From the NCBI RefSeq assembly GCF_029892565.1, contig NZ_JARXVH010000001.1, positions 62,001 through 126,000 on the forward strand: a stretch of DNA of 64,000 bases. Reading direction: 5' to 3'. Source of the DNA: Streptomyces pseudovenezuelae. GTDB lineage: Bacteria; Actinomycetota; Actinomycetes; Streptomycetales; Streptomycetaceae. The notes below the pieces were generated by a model that ran no database searches, was not told the origin of the DNA, and saw nothing but the letters and a program-made list of their open reading frames with translations. A program made the translations under genes and the position numbers. Shown in pieces: positions 28,370 to 36,493 of this stretch (its first letter is position 1; every line of letters starts with the position of its first letter).

Positions 28370-28492
28370 TCAGCCCTGGCGGGCCTTGAAGCGGGGGTCC
28401 TTCTTGTTGATCACGAAGACCACGCCCCGTCGGCGGACCACCTGGGCGCCGGGCTTGGACTTCAGCGAACGCAGGGAATTGCGTACCTTCAT
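28370..28492 (-). CDS. rpmJ: Ribosomal protein bL36, cysteine-free form
   Basis: 40 residues ([20 protein letters not shown], then [20 protein letters not shown]). This is the B-type bL36 that lacks the zinc-binding cysteines and histidine of the normal protein. Bacteria use such copies to free zinc when it is scarce. GAGGAG precedes the ATG. It is third in a row with the cysteine-free L31 and L33 genes. It is too short for most gene callers but clear by sequence. Confidence 0.93.
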   Translation of the reverse strand: MKVRNSLRSLKSKPGAQVVRRRGVVFVINKKDPRFKARQG

Positions 28493-28528
28493 GGTTCTGC
28501 TCTCCTCGTCACACGCGCCGATTCGAGG

Positions 28529-28789
28529 TCAGCGCTGGGTAGCGGTCGCACGGCCGTAGCGGCGCTCGAAGCGCTCCACGCGGCCGGCGGTGTCCACGAC
28601 CCGGGTGTTGCCGGTGTAGAAGGGGTGGGACGCCGAGGAGATCTCGACGTCGATCAGGGGGTACGTCCCGCCGTCCTGCCACTCGATCGTCTTGGCCGAG
28701 TGGGCGGTGGAACGGGTCAGGAACGAGACGTCCGCGGCACGGTCACGGAAGACGACGAGCCGGGTGTCGGGGTGGATGCGGGCCTTCAT
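28529..28789 (-). CDS. rpmE2: Ribosomal protein bL31, type B (cysteine-free)
   Basis: 86 residues. [16 protein letters not shown] at the start and [20 protein letters not shown] near the end are the L31 type B signatures. The CxxC zinc ligands of type A are absent. AGGAAGG precedes the ATG. It lies between the L33 and L36 genes, with gaps of 83 and 36 bp, and is probably co-transcribed with both. ykgM-like genes of this kind are usually Zur-repressed. Confidence 0.93.
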   Translation of the reverse strand: MKARIHPDTRLVVFRDRAADVSFLTRSTAHSAKTIEWQDGGTYPLIDVEISSASHPFYTGNTRVVDTAGRVERFERRYGRATATQR

Positions 28790-28872
28790 GGGATTTCCTT
28801 CCTGGGGACGCCGGGCGGCGCGTCGAGCGTGCTGCTCGACGCACCGCTCCTGCCGCGCGGGCAAGCCGTTGT

Positions 28873-29037
28873 TCAGCGGGTCTCGCGGAACTCGACGTGC
28901 GCCGCCGCGACCGGGTCGTACTTGCGCAGGACCAGCCGGTCGGGGTCGTTCTGGCGGTTCTTGCGGGTCACGTAGGTGATGCCGGTTCCGGCCGTCGACC
29001 TCAGCGTGACCACGGGACGCGCCTTGCTGCGTGCCAT
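28873..29037 (-). CDS. rpmG: Ribosomal protein bL33, cysteine-free form
   Basis: 54 residues ([42 protein letters not shown]). No cysteine, so this is the zinc-independent paralogue. GGGAGG lies at proper spacing before the ATG. It is the first gene of the leftward ribosomal group. A promoter is proposed upstream (minus-strand TTGGAC, 18 bp, TCGGAT over about 29070-29100), and the inverted repeat 29062-29076 overlaps its start region. Confidence 0.93.
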   Translation of the reverse strand: MARSKARPVVTLRSTAGTGITYVTRKNRQNDPDRLVLRKYDPVAAAHVEFRETR

Positions 29038-29061
29038 GAAGTCCTCCCTTCGCCCACACTC

Positions 29062-29076
29062 CGGATCTCTGATCCG
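29062..29076. promoter_or_regulatory. Inverted repeat upstream of the rpmG group
   Basis: CGGATC-TCT-GATCCG, 25 bp before the rpmG start and at the proposed -10 or transcript start. A repressor could bind here. It does not look like the AT-rich Zur box I know from Streptomyces. Confidence 0.4.
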
Positions 29077-29161
29077 AGCATGTCAATCACAGCCTGTCCA
29101 ACAACGCCTCCCCCCTTCGCATTCCCGAGCCGTCGGCGCAGGTCGCCGGGCGGGTGTCGGG

Positions 29162-29935
29162 TCAGCGCAGCAGCAGCTGAAGCCCTCCGACGACCGTCGC
29201 CGCGATCACGAGTTGTTCGAAGAGTCGCTGGTTGATTCGGTTCACAGCCCATTTGCCGAACAACGCACCGGGCACGACGAATGCCACGAGTGCCGCGTCA
29301 AGGAGCAGCGAGTTGCCGTCGATCAGACCGAGTCCGGCGCTGAAGGGCACCTTGGTGACGTTGACGATCAGGAAGAAGAAGGCCGAGGTCCCGAGGAAGC
29401 CCAGCTTGCGGAAGCCCGCGGACAGCAGGTACATCGACATCACCGGACCGCCCGCGTTCGCGACCATCGTGGTGAAGCCGCCGAGGACGCCGTACGAGCG
29501 GGCCTTGATCCGGCCGGACCTGGTCGCCACCGAGTCCGGTTCCGCGTCGGACTCCGCGGTGCGCCGCCGCCAGACCGTCACCCCGGCCATCAGCAGCAGG
29601 ATCGCGCCGATCGACGTCCGTACGATCTGGTCGTCGGCCCAGACCAGGAACAAGGTGCCGGCGACCACGCCCGCCGCGACCGCCGGGAACAGCCGCCACA
29701 GCGTCGGCCAGTGGGCGTGCCGCCGATAGGTCATCACCGCGAGCACGTCGCCGGCGATCAGGATCGGCAGGAGTACGCCGGTGGAGGCGCGGGCGGGCAG
29801 GACCGCCGCGAAGATCGCGAGGCTCACCGTGTTGGCCCCGCTCACCGCGGTCTTCGAGAAGCCGACGAGGAGAGCCGCCGCGGCGAGGGCGGCGAACTCC
29901 CAGCCGGTTATGTGCCAGAGCGTCATCGTGTTCAT
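29162..29935 (-). CDS. TauE/SafE-type membrane exporter
   Basis: 257 residues with about eight hydrophobic helices. The two TauE/SafE half-repeats begin at ALLVGFSKTAVSGANTVSLA and VLGGFTTMVANAGGPVMSMY, the hallmark GxxxGxGG-like turns of the family. Members export sulfite, sulfoacetate or other organic anions, but the substrate here is unknown. The start is ATG at 29935; a second ATG is three codons on. It lies upstream of the ribosomal group on the same strand, with a 124-bp gap that has its own signals. Confidence 0.85.
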   Translation of the reverse strand: MNTMTLWHITGWEFAALAAAALLVGFSKTAVSGANTVSLAIFAAVLPARASTGVLLPILIAGDVLAVMTYRRHAHWPTLWRLFPAVAAGVVAGTLFLVWADDQIVRTSIGAILLLMAGVTVWRRRTAESDAEPDSVATRSGRIKARSYGVLGGFTTMVANAGGPVMSMYLLSAGFRKLGFLGTSAFFFLIVNVTKVPFSAGLGLIDGNSLLLDAALVAFVVPGALFGKWAVNRINQRLFEQLVIAATVVGGLQLLLR

Positions 29936-30148
29936 GCGAGCACCGATGCTATGCGCACGTATACGGCCGACGTAAGGAGCGTCTCGCTGGATGGTCCGTA
30001 CCGGTGACCACGGCCGGGCTCACGGCCGCGCCCGCGACCCTCTCACCACTCGCCCCGGGTATCGGGAATGCCGGTATCGGACTGTGGACCTCCGCTCCAC
30101 CCCTGAGAAGATCCCCACGGGACCTTCGCCGACGCAGCTGGAGGAGAC

Positions 30149-30964
30149 ATGGCCGACGTCCGCGAGCACGTCCTGGACGGCGTCAAGGGCAGGATCGTCG
30201 TCAGCGAGTGGCCCGGAACGCGCCCCCGGTACATCGCCCTCGTGCTGCACGGGTACGGCGAGCACATCGGGCGGTACGAGGAACTGGCCGGAGTGCTGGT
30301 GGGGCACGGCGGGGTCGTGTTCGGGCCCGACCACGCCGGGCATGGCAGGTCGGCGGGCGAGCGGGTGCTGATCGAGGACTTCGAGGACGTGGTCACCGAC
30401 GCGCACGCCGTGGCGGACCTGGCCCGGTCCGCGTACCCCGGCGTACCCGTCGTCCTGGTCGGGCACTCCATGGGCGGCCTGATCGCGGCCCGCTGCACCC
30501 AGCGGTACGGCGAGGAGCTCGCCGCGCTCGTGCTGTCCGGGCCGGTGATCGGCGACTGGACGCTGCCGGGGCGGCTGCTGGCCCACGACGTGATCCCCGA
30601 CACGCCGATCAGCCCGGCGGCGCTCTCCCGGGATCCCGCCGTCGGGGCGGCGTACGCGGCGAATCCGCTGGTCTGGCACGGGCCGATGAAGCGGCCGACG
30701 GTGGAGGCGTTCGCGCGCACCCTGGAGACCGTGTCCAAGAGCGGTGCCGTGGGCCGGCTGCCGCTGCTGTGGCTGCACGGGGACGACGACCGGCTCGTCC
30801 CGCTCGCCGGGAGCCGCGTCGGCGTCGAGGAACTCCGCGGCTCCGGCCTCCTCACCTCCCGCATCTACGCCGGTGCTCGGCACGAGGTCTTCCACGAGAC
30901 CAACCGGGCGGAGGTCTTCGCCGACCTGACCCGTTTCCTGGACGGGGTCCTGGCTCCCCGCTGA
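30149..30964 (+). CDS. Alpha/beta hydrolase, monoacylglycerol-lipase-like
   Basis: 271 residues of the serine aminopeptidase S33/Hydrolase_4 family. LVLHGYGEHIGRYEELA forms the oxyanion region, VLVGHSMGGLIAARC the Ser nucleophile, WLHGDDDRLVPL the Asp, and ARHEVFHETNRAEVF the His. The HGxGEHxxRY signature is typical of monoglyceride lipases. A GGAG site precedes ATG 30149. It stands between a divergent exporter and the dps gene. The 213-bp upstream gap has no gene. Confidence 0.85.
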   Translation: MADVREHVLDGVKGRIVVSEWPGTRPRYIALVLHGYGEHIGRYEELAGVLVGHGGVVFGPDHAGHGRSAGERVLIEDFEDVVTDAHAVADLARSAYPGVPVVLVGHSMGGLIAARCTQRYGEELAALVLSGPVIGDWTLPGRLLAHDVIPDTPISPAALSRDPAVGAAYAANPLVWHGPMKRPTVEAFARTLETVSKSGAVGRLPLLWLHGDDDRLVPLAGSRVGVEELRGSGLLTSRIYAGARHEVFHETNRAEVFADLTRFLDGVLAPR

Positions 30965-31082
30965 CCCACGCCGTGTTTGCACCGATTCACTCCGGGCACC
31001 CGCGCCCCAGGAGCGGTCGCGCAGGGCAGATCGCCGCCGCCGCTCCACACAGCGGCGGACGACGCCAGAAGGAGAGGCACGC

Positions 31083-31565
31083 ATGACCGAGATCAAGAGC
31101 ACGCTTCCCGAACCGGCGCGCGGGATCGCCGGAGACGCACTGCAGGGCACCCTGGTGGATCTGCTCGGGATCTCACTGATCGGCAAGCAGGCGCACTGGA
31201 ACATCGTGGGCCCGCGGTTCCGCTCGATCCATCTGCAACTGGACGAGGTGGTCGACACCGCCCGCGCCTACTCCGACACGGTGGCGGAGCGCGCGGCGGC
31301 CCTCGGGATCTCGCCGGACGGCCGCCCCGAGACGATCGCGGCCGCCTTCACGCTGCCGAGTCCCAAGGACGGCTGGGTGCAGGACACCGAGGTCGTGGGG
31401 ATGATGGTGGAATCGCTGGGGACGGCGATCGGCCGGCTGCGTGAGCGCATCGCCGCGACCGACGAGCCCGACCCGGTCACCCAGGACCTGCTGATCTCGA
31501 TCACCGCCGAGCTGGAGAAGCAGCGGTGGATGTTCGAGGCGGAGAACTGGCCGCGCGACAACTGA
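31083..31565 (+). CDS. dps: Dps-family DNA-binding/ferroxidase protein
   Basis: 160 residues, four-helix ferritin-like. The inter-subunit ferroxidase ligands are in KQAHWNIVGPRFRSIHLQLD (His and Asp), and the Trp/His pair is typical of Dps. Twelve subunits form a shell that stores iron, removes peroxide and protects DNA in stationary phase. AGAAGGAGAG precedes the ATG. Streptomyces often carries several Dps genes. This one has a short N-tail and no basic C-tail, so DNA binding may be weak. Confidence 0.9.
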   Translation: MTEIKSTLPEPARGIAGDALQGTLVDLLGISLIGKQAHWNIVGPRFRSIHLQLDEVVDTARAYSDTVAERAAALGISPDGRPETIAAAFTLPSPKDGWVQDTEVVGMMVESLGTAIGRLRERIAATDEPDPVTQDLLISITAELEKQRWMFEAENWPRDN

Positions 31566-31605
31566 CGGACCCCAGCGGTCGAGTACGCCTGCTGAAGACC
31601 CGCGC

Positions 31606-32295
31606 TCACCCCAGTAGCCACCCTCCGTCCACGCTCAGCTCCACCGCGTTGACCGACCGGTTGCGCAGCAGGAAGTCCGTGGCGTCCACCACGTCGGCCA
31701 CCGTAGCGAGTTGACCGGTCGGGGTCTTGGCCCGCAGACCGGCCAGGACCTCCTCCGGCTTCGCCCGCCAGTAGGGGCTGTCTCCTACGACGCCCGGGTG
31801 GACGGCGTTGACGCGGATCGGGGCGAGTTCGACGGCGAGGGTGTGCACCAGGCCCCGTATCCCCGCGTTGACGGTCGCCACGGTCGTCGCGCCGGGGTAC
31901 GGGCGTTCCTTCGCCTGGCCGCCGAAGAGGACGATCGCGCCCTCGTCGTCCATGCGCGGGCGCACCACGTGCACGACCTCGGTGTAGCCGACGAGTTTGA
32001 GGGTGACGAGGTGCAGGGCGGCGGCGATGTCGTAGTCGGTGACCCGGTTCTCGTCGCGGGAGACGCCGGCGAGCACCAGGTGGTCGACGTGTCCGACATC
32101 GGCCAACGCCCCGGCGATCTCCTGCGGTCGGGACAGATCGAGGGCGAGGCCGCGGGCGCCGATCTCCTTGGCTACGGTGTCGGCGCGGTGGGCGTCACGG
32201 CCGGTGAGGACGACCTCGTCACCCCGTTCCGCGCGGACGCGGGCGAACTCGCGGCCGATCCCGGACGTACCGCCGACGACGAGCACACTGCTCAT
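31606..32295 (-). CDS. Short-chain dehydrogenase/reductase
   Basis: 229 residues. The NAD(P) motif is VLVVGGTSGIGREFA. The catalytic SDR Tyr-x-x-x-Lys is not in classical form: the expected region reads GGQAKERPYPGATTVATVNAGIRG, without YxxxK. Activity may therefore be altered. It is the last of an eight-gene leftward operon and shares four bases (ATGA) with the bicupin. SDRs in such operons oxidise an alcohol intermediate; here the broken motif argues for caution. Confidence 0.8.
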   Translation of the reverse strand: MSSVLVVGGTSGIGREFARVRAERGDEVVLTGRDAHRADTVAKEIGARGLALDLSRPQEIAGALADVGHVDHLVLAGVSRDENRVTDYDIAAALHLVTLKLVGYTEVVHVVRPRMDDEGAIVLFGGQAKERPYPGATTVATVNAGIRGLVHTLAVELAPIRVNAVHPGVVGDSPYWRAKPEEVLAGLRAKTPTGQLATVADVVDATDFLLRNRSVNAVELSVDGGWLLG

Positions 32296-33167
32296 GGGTC
32301 CAAGGCCTCTCTCAGGTAGTCCCAGTCGCGGGTGAAACGGTAGGAGTGGCGGGACGGCGGCTGCGGTGCCTGCGTCTCCAGCCAACGCAGCGGCCCCTGG
32401 CCCGCGTTGGCGAAGCCGTGCACACAACCGGCGCCCGCCCAGGCGCAGTCGCCCGGCCCCAGACGGTACCGCTCGCCGTCGAAGACCGCCTCCGCCTCCC
32501 CCTCCAGGAACAGATACGTCTCCTCGAAGGGGTGGTCGTGGCTGCCGGCGACGCCGTCGGGCGCGTACTGCACCATGAACATCGTCGAGGCGACCGCGCC
32601 GAGATCGCCGTCGACCATCATCTTCACGGTGATGCCGCTGTAGACCAGCAGCGCGGTACGCATGCTCGCCGAGACCGCGAGGAGGTCCTGGGACTGTTTC
32701 CCCGGGTCCATCTGCGCCGGTTCGAAGTGGCCGAAGGAGCGGGTGCGCGGGTCGCGGACGTCGATACGGACAGGGTCGCGGGCGGGCAGCGCGGGCACGG
32801 ACTGGGTGTCGTGGCCGTAGCGCGCCCGCGGGACCGGGGCCAGCATGTCGGCCCAGCGGGCGGCGGTGTCCCCGGCGCCGCGCCAGGCGTGCGGGACACC
32901 GGCCGGGAGGAGGCCGTAGTCACCCTCTTCGAGGAGGTACGAGCCCTCGGGCACGTCAAGGGCCACGGTCCCGTCGAGCACGTGGAAGCTCTCCTCGTAG
33001 GAGTGCACATGCGCCGACACCGCACCGTCGGGCCGGAGTTGGCAGACGCCGAAGCCGGTGTGGACGCTCCCGTCGTCCTCGCCGACCAGCGTGCGGCGCC
33101 GGTGTCCGTGGACGTCGTAAGGGAGTTCGGGCGCGTCGGCGGCCCTGCGCACCAAGTGCCTCGTCAT
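32292..33167 (-). CDS. Two-domain cupin (bicupin)
   Basis: 291 residues with two cupin barrels. The first has VSAHVHSYEESFHVLDGTV with the His-x-His-x3-Glu metal pattern. The second has AGSHDHPFEETYLFLEGEAE. Bicupins include ureidoglycine aminohydrolase, quercetinase-like dioxygenases and isomerases. I cannot choose among these from motifs. It overlaps the amidohydrolase upstream and the SDR downstream by ATGA, so all three are translationally coupled and probably act in consecutive steps. Confidence 0.8.
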   Translation of the reverse strand: MTRHLVRRAADAPELPYDVHGHRRRTLVGEDDGSVHTGFGVCQLRPDGAVSAHVHSYEESFHVLDGTVALDVPEGSYLLEEGDYGLLPAGVPHAWRGAGDTAARWADMLAPVPRARYGHDTQSVPALPARDPVRIDVRDPRTRSFGHFEPAQMDPGKQSQDLLAVSASMRTALLVYSGITVKMMVDGDLGAVASTMFMVQYAPDGVAGSHDHPFEETYLFLEGEAEAVFDGERYRLGPGDCAWAGAGCVHGFANAGQGPLRWLETQAPQPPSRHSYRFTRDWDYLREALDP

Positions 33168-34516
33168 GCCGCCGACTTCGCCTCCTTCGCCGCGAGAAGG
33201 CGGTCGCGGGACTCCTCGACGAGCCTGCGGGCGCGTGCGACGTCGGCTGTCAGCCTGCCGTCGCGCTTGTGGACCACGCCGTCGACGATGACGGTCTCGA
33301 CGTTGGACACGTCGGCCGACAGCGTCACCGCGGTGACCGCGTCGTGCACCGGAGCGACGTTCAGCGCGGTGGCGTCGATGGCGACGACGTCGGCGCGCTT
33401 GCCGGGGGTCAGGGAACCGGTGCGGTGTTCCAGTCCCGCGACATGCGCGCCGCTCAGCGTCGCCGCCTCCAACATCTGACGCGCCGTCAACATCGTGTCC
33501 GGCACCGGCACATCGGCCTGCCAGCTCGCGGCGTTGACGCGCGCCCGCTCGGCACCGAAGGCCGCGCGGATCTGGGTGAACATGTCGCCGGGCACGGTGG
33601 TCACGACGTCGATGCTCAGCGAGGGCCGCAGCCCGTACTCGATCGCCTTCATCACGGGCGGCCAGCCGTGCCCCATCTGCGTCTCCACCTGCGGCGCGAT
33701 GGACACCGTACCGCCGCTGTCGGCGACCATCCGCCACTCCTCGTCGCTGAGGTAGCAGCAGTGGACGTAGGTGGTGTCCGGGCCCAACAGGCCCAGGTCG
33801 TGGAGTTGTTGGACCATGCCGAAGCGGCCGGCCATGCGGCCCATCGCCACGTGCACGGTGATCGGGATGCCGAGGTCGCGGGCGAGGGCCCACTCGGCGG
33901 TGACGACGTCGTTGACGCAGAAGCCGGGGCCCCGGGTGGCGAGGCCCATGGTCAACAGGCCGTCGTCGGAGGGGAAGTGGGCGTCGCGGATGCGCCGCAC
34001 ATCGTCGCCGGGGATGGCGATCTTGCTCTCGAACCAGTAGTCGGCGAGTGAGGTGTTGGCGCTGCCGTACGCGTACTGGGCGCGGATGCCGGTCTCGGCG
34101 AGGGCCTGGATCGCGGCGTCCGGGTGCTCGGGTGTGTTGTTGATGTGGGACCAGTCGACGAGGGTGGTGATGCCGGCGTTGAGGCATTCCAGGGTGCCGG
34201 CGAGGTTGGCCGCGTACACGTCCTCGGGGGTGTAGAGCGGGGCGAAGGTGTCGAGGATGTCGACGAAGTAGTCGTCCAGGGTGGCGTTCGGGGCGACGCC
34301 CCGGATCGAGGCCTCCCAGGTGTGCCGGTGGGTGTCGACGAAGCCGGGGATCAGGATGCGGCCGGTCATGTCGAGGATCTCGGCGTCGGCGCTGATCTCC
34401 CGCTGCACGGCGGCGATTTGGCCGTCCTCGATCAGGACGTCCCCCTCGGGCAGGTCCCCGATGTCGGGGTCCATGGAGACGATGTGGCCCGCGCGCAGGA
34501 GCAGTCGATCGGTCAT
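33164..34516 (-). CDS. Amidohydrolase / metal-dependent deaminase
   Basis: 450 residues of the amidohydrolase superfamily (AtzA/TrzA/SsnA branch). Metal ligands are H63 and H65 in PGFVDTHRHTWE, a third His in TVHVAMGR, a fourth in VHCCYLS and the Asp in SIDVVTTVPGD. The branch hydrolyses C-N or C-Cl bonds on purines, triazines, hydantoins and guanidines. Substrate unknown. It overlaps the bicupin gene by four bases and is 31 bp downstream of the E1 beta gene in the operon. Confidence 0.85.
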   Translation of the reverse strand: MTDRLLLRAGHIVSMDPDIGDLPEGDVLIEDGQIAAVQREISADAEILDMTGRILIPGFVDTHRHTWEASIRGVAPNATLDDYFVDILDTFAPLYTPEDVYAANLAGTLECLNAGITTLVDWSHINNTPEHPDAAIQALAETGIRAQYAYGSANTSLADYWFESKIAIPGDDVRRIRDAHFPSDDGLLTMGLATRGPGFCVNDVVTAEWALARDLGIPITVHVAMGRMAGRFGMVQQLHDLGLLGPDTTYVHCCYLSDEEWRMVADSGGTVSIAPQVETQMGHGWPPVMKAIEYGLRPSLSIDVVTTVPGDMFTQIRAAFGAERARVNAASWQADVPVPDTMLTARQMLEAATLSGAHVAGLEHRTGSLTPGKRADVVAIDATALNVAPVHDAVTAVTLSADVSNVETVIVDGVVHKRDGRLTADVARARRLVEESRDRLLAAKEAKSAA

Positions 34517-34547
34517 CGCGCTTCCTCCCAGGGAAGGTCGGGGATTC

Positions 34548-35528
34548 TCAGTAGGCGGCGAGGTGGCGGACCGCCGCCACGACCTTGTCGACGGTGGGGA
34601 TGACCCGCTCCTCCAGCGCGTCCGCGAACGGCAGCGGGACGCACTCCCCCGCCACCCGGCGCACCGGCGCGTCCAGCAGGCCGAACCCCTCGTCGGCGAC
34701 GACGGACACGAGCGTGGCGCCCCAGCCGCCCTGGTACGGGTTCTCCTCGACGGTGACGAGCCGCGAGGTCCGGCCGAGGGAGGCGAGGACGGTGGCGGTG
34801 TCCAGGGGCACCAGGCAGCGCAGGTCGATCACTTCGGCCTCGATGCCCTCGGCCGCGAGGAGTTCCGCCGCCTTCAGCGCCACCCGCACCATCGAGGCGA
34901 GGGCGACCAACGTCACGTCGGCGCCTTCGCGGACGACGGCGGCGCGGCCCAGTTCGACGAGGTGCCCGGGCGGCGCGGGCGCCCCTTTGCTCGCGAGCAG
35001 CCCCTTGTGCTCGAAGAAGACGACCGGGTCGTCGCTGCGGATCGCCGCGGCCATCATGCCGACGACGTCGGCGGGCGTGGCCGGTGCCGCGATCTTCAGG
35101 CCCGGGACGGTGAACGCCCAGTTCTCGGTGGCCTGCGAGTGCTGCGCGCCGAAGCCGAGGCCGCCGCCGTTGGCGGTGCGCACGACGAGCGGCACGGTGA
35201 CCTGACCGCCCGTCATGTACCGCACCTTGGGTATCTCGTTGGCGAGGTAGTCCCAGCAACAGGCCAGGAAGTCGGAGAACATGATCTCGGCGACCGGCCG
35301 CATGCCGGTCATCGCGGCGCCCATCGCCGCGCCCACGATGGCCTGTTCGGAGATCGGCGTGTCCCACACCCGCTCGGGCCCGAACTCCTCGAACAGTCCG
35401 GCGGTCGTCTTGAACACCCCGCCGGCCGCCCCGATGTCCTCCCCCAGGCACACGACGGCCGGGTCCCGGCGCATCTCGCGCGCGATGCCCTCGGCGACCG
35501 CCTCCCGGTAGCTGATCACGTCCGCCAT
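34548..35528 (-). CDS. 2-Oxoacid dehydrogenase E1 component, beta subunit
   Basis: 326 residues of the transketolase pyrimidine-binding domain plus C-terminal domain (acetoin/pyruvate dehydrogenase E1 beta type). CLGEDIGAAGGVFKTTAGL begins the TPP-binding part, and EIMFSDFLACCWDYLANEIPK (split as EIMFSDF and NEIPK) is conserved. It pairs with the alpha subunit just upstream, overlapping by 13 bp. No E2 or E3 gene is in the operon, so it may use another complex's E2/E3 or a different electron acceptor. Confidence 0.9.
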   Translation of the reverse strand: MADVISYREAVAEGIAREMRRDPAVVCLGEDIGAAGGVFKTTAGLFEEFGPERVWDTPISEQAIVGAAMGAAMTGMRPVAEIMFSDFLACCWDYLANEIPKVRYMTGGQVTVPLVVRTANGGGLGFGAQHSQATENWAFTVPGLKIAAPATPADVVGMMAAAIRSDDPVVFFEHKGLLASKGAPAPPGHLVELGRAAVVREGADVTLVALASMVRVALKAAELLAAEGIEAEVIDLRCLVPLDTATVLASLGRTSRLVTVEENPYQGGWGATLVSVVADEGFGLLDAPVRRVAGECVPLPFADALEERVIPTVDKVVAAVRHLAAY

Positions 35529-36493
35529 GCGGCACCCCCGTCCGCCCATACGTCGGTCAGCGCCGTGCCCGGATCCGGCGCGGGCGCCGCCTTCGCCGCC
35601 TCGACCGCCCGCGCCACGACGTCACGCGCGCGTGCGTCGGCCTCGGAGACCCTCTCCTCGGCCACGCCCAGTTCGACCAGCCGGCCGCGTGCGAGGTCCA
35701 ACGGGTCGTGCTTGAGCCACCGTTCGACCTCCTCGGCCGGACGGTAGGCGGCCGGGTCGGCACGGCTGTGCCCGAAGTGCCGGTAGGTCTCGGCCTCCAG
35801 CAGGGCGGGCCCGTCTCCTGCCCGGGCCCGCCGCGCGAGACGGGCGACCGCGTCCCGGACGGCGACCACGTCATTGCCGTCGACGGTCTCGCCGGGCAGC
35901 CCGTAGGCGGACGCCCGGTCGGCCGCGGGGCGGGCCACCGCCGTGACGTCGGCGATCGGGGTGTACTCCATGTAGAGGTTGTTCTCGCAGACGAACAGCA
36001 CGGGCAGCTTCCATACGGCGGCCAGGTTGAGCGCCTCGTGGAAGGCGCCGATGTTGGTGGCGCCGTCGCCGAAGAAGGCGACCGCCAGCTGTCCGGTGCC
36101 GCGCATGCGGGCCGACCAGGCGGCGCCGACCGCCATCGGGAGGTGGGCGCCGACGATCGCGTAGGAGCCGAGCATGCCGGTGGACGCCTTGGTGAGGTGC
36201 ATGGAGCCGCCCTTGCCCCCGCACAACCCCGTGGCCCGGCTCATGAGTTCGGCCAGGCACTCCTCGGGCGTGGCGCCCCGGGCCATCGCGTGGTGGTGGC
36301 CGCGGTAGGTGGCGAAGACGTAGTCGTCGTCGCGCAGGGCGGCGCTCGCGCCGACGGCGATCGCCTCGTGTCCGGCGGCGAGATGGGTGGTGCCCTTGAC
36401 CAGGCCGGACAGGAACAGGTCGTGGGCGGCCCGCTCGGTGCGGCGGATGACGGCCATCTGCTCGTACCGGGTGAGGAGTTCGGCCGCGTCCAT
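35516..36493 (-). CDS. 2-Oxoacid dehydrogenase E1 component, alpha subunit
   Basis: 325 residues. It has LSGLVKGTTHLAAGHEAIAVG, then the TPP-Mg motif GDGATNIGAFHEALNLAA with NNLYMEYTP (GDG to NN spacing normal), and the phosphorylation-loop-like YRHFGHSRADPAAYR. It is the acetoin or branched-chain type E1 alpha. It overlaps the M24 gene by one base and the beta gene by 13 bp. The true substrate is probably a 2-oxoacid or acetoin-like ketol released by the upstream enzymes. Confidence 0.9.
   Translation of the reverse strand: MDAAELLTRYEQMAVIRRTERAAHDLFLSGLVKGTTHLAAGHEAIAVGASAALRDDDYVFATYRGHHHAMARGATPEECLAELMSRATGLCGGKGGSMHLTKASTGMLGSYAIVGAHLPMAVGAAWSARMRGTGQLAVAFFGDGATNIGAFHEALNLAAVWKLPVLFVCENNLYMEYTPIADVTAVARPAADRASAYGLPGETVDGNDVVAVRDAVARLARRARAGDGPALLEAETYRHFGHSRADPAAYRPAEEVERWLKHDPLDLARGRLVELGVAEERVSEADARARDVVARAVEAAKAAPAPDPGTALTDVWADGGAAWRT

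Noticed and set aside
29038..29161. Zur box upstream of rpmG
   Set aside because: No AT-rich TGAAAATNATTTTCA-like palindrome is present. The only symmetric element is CGGATC-TCT-GATCCG.
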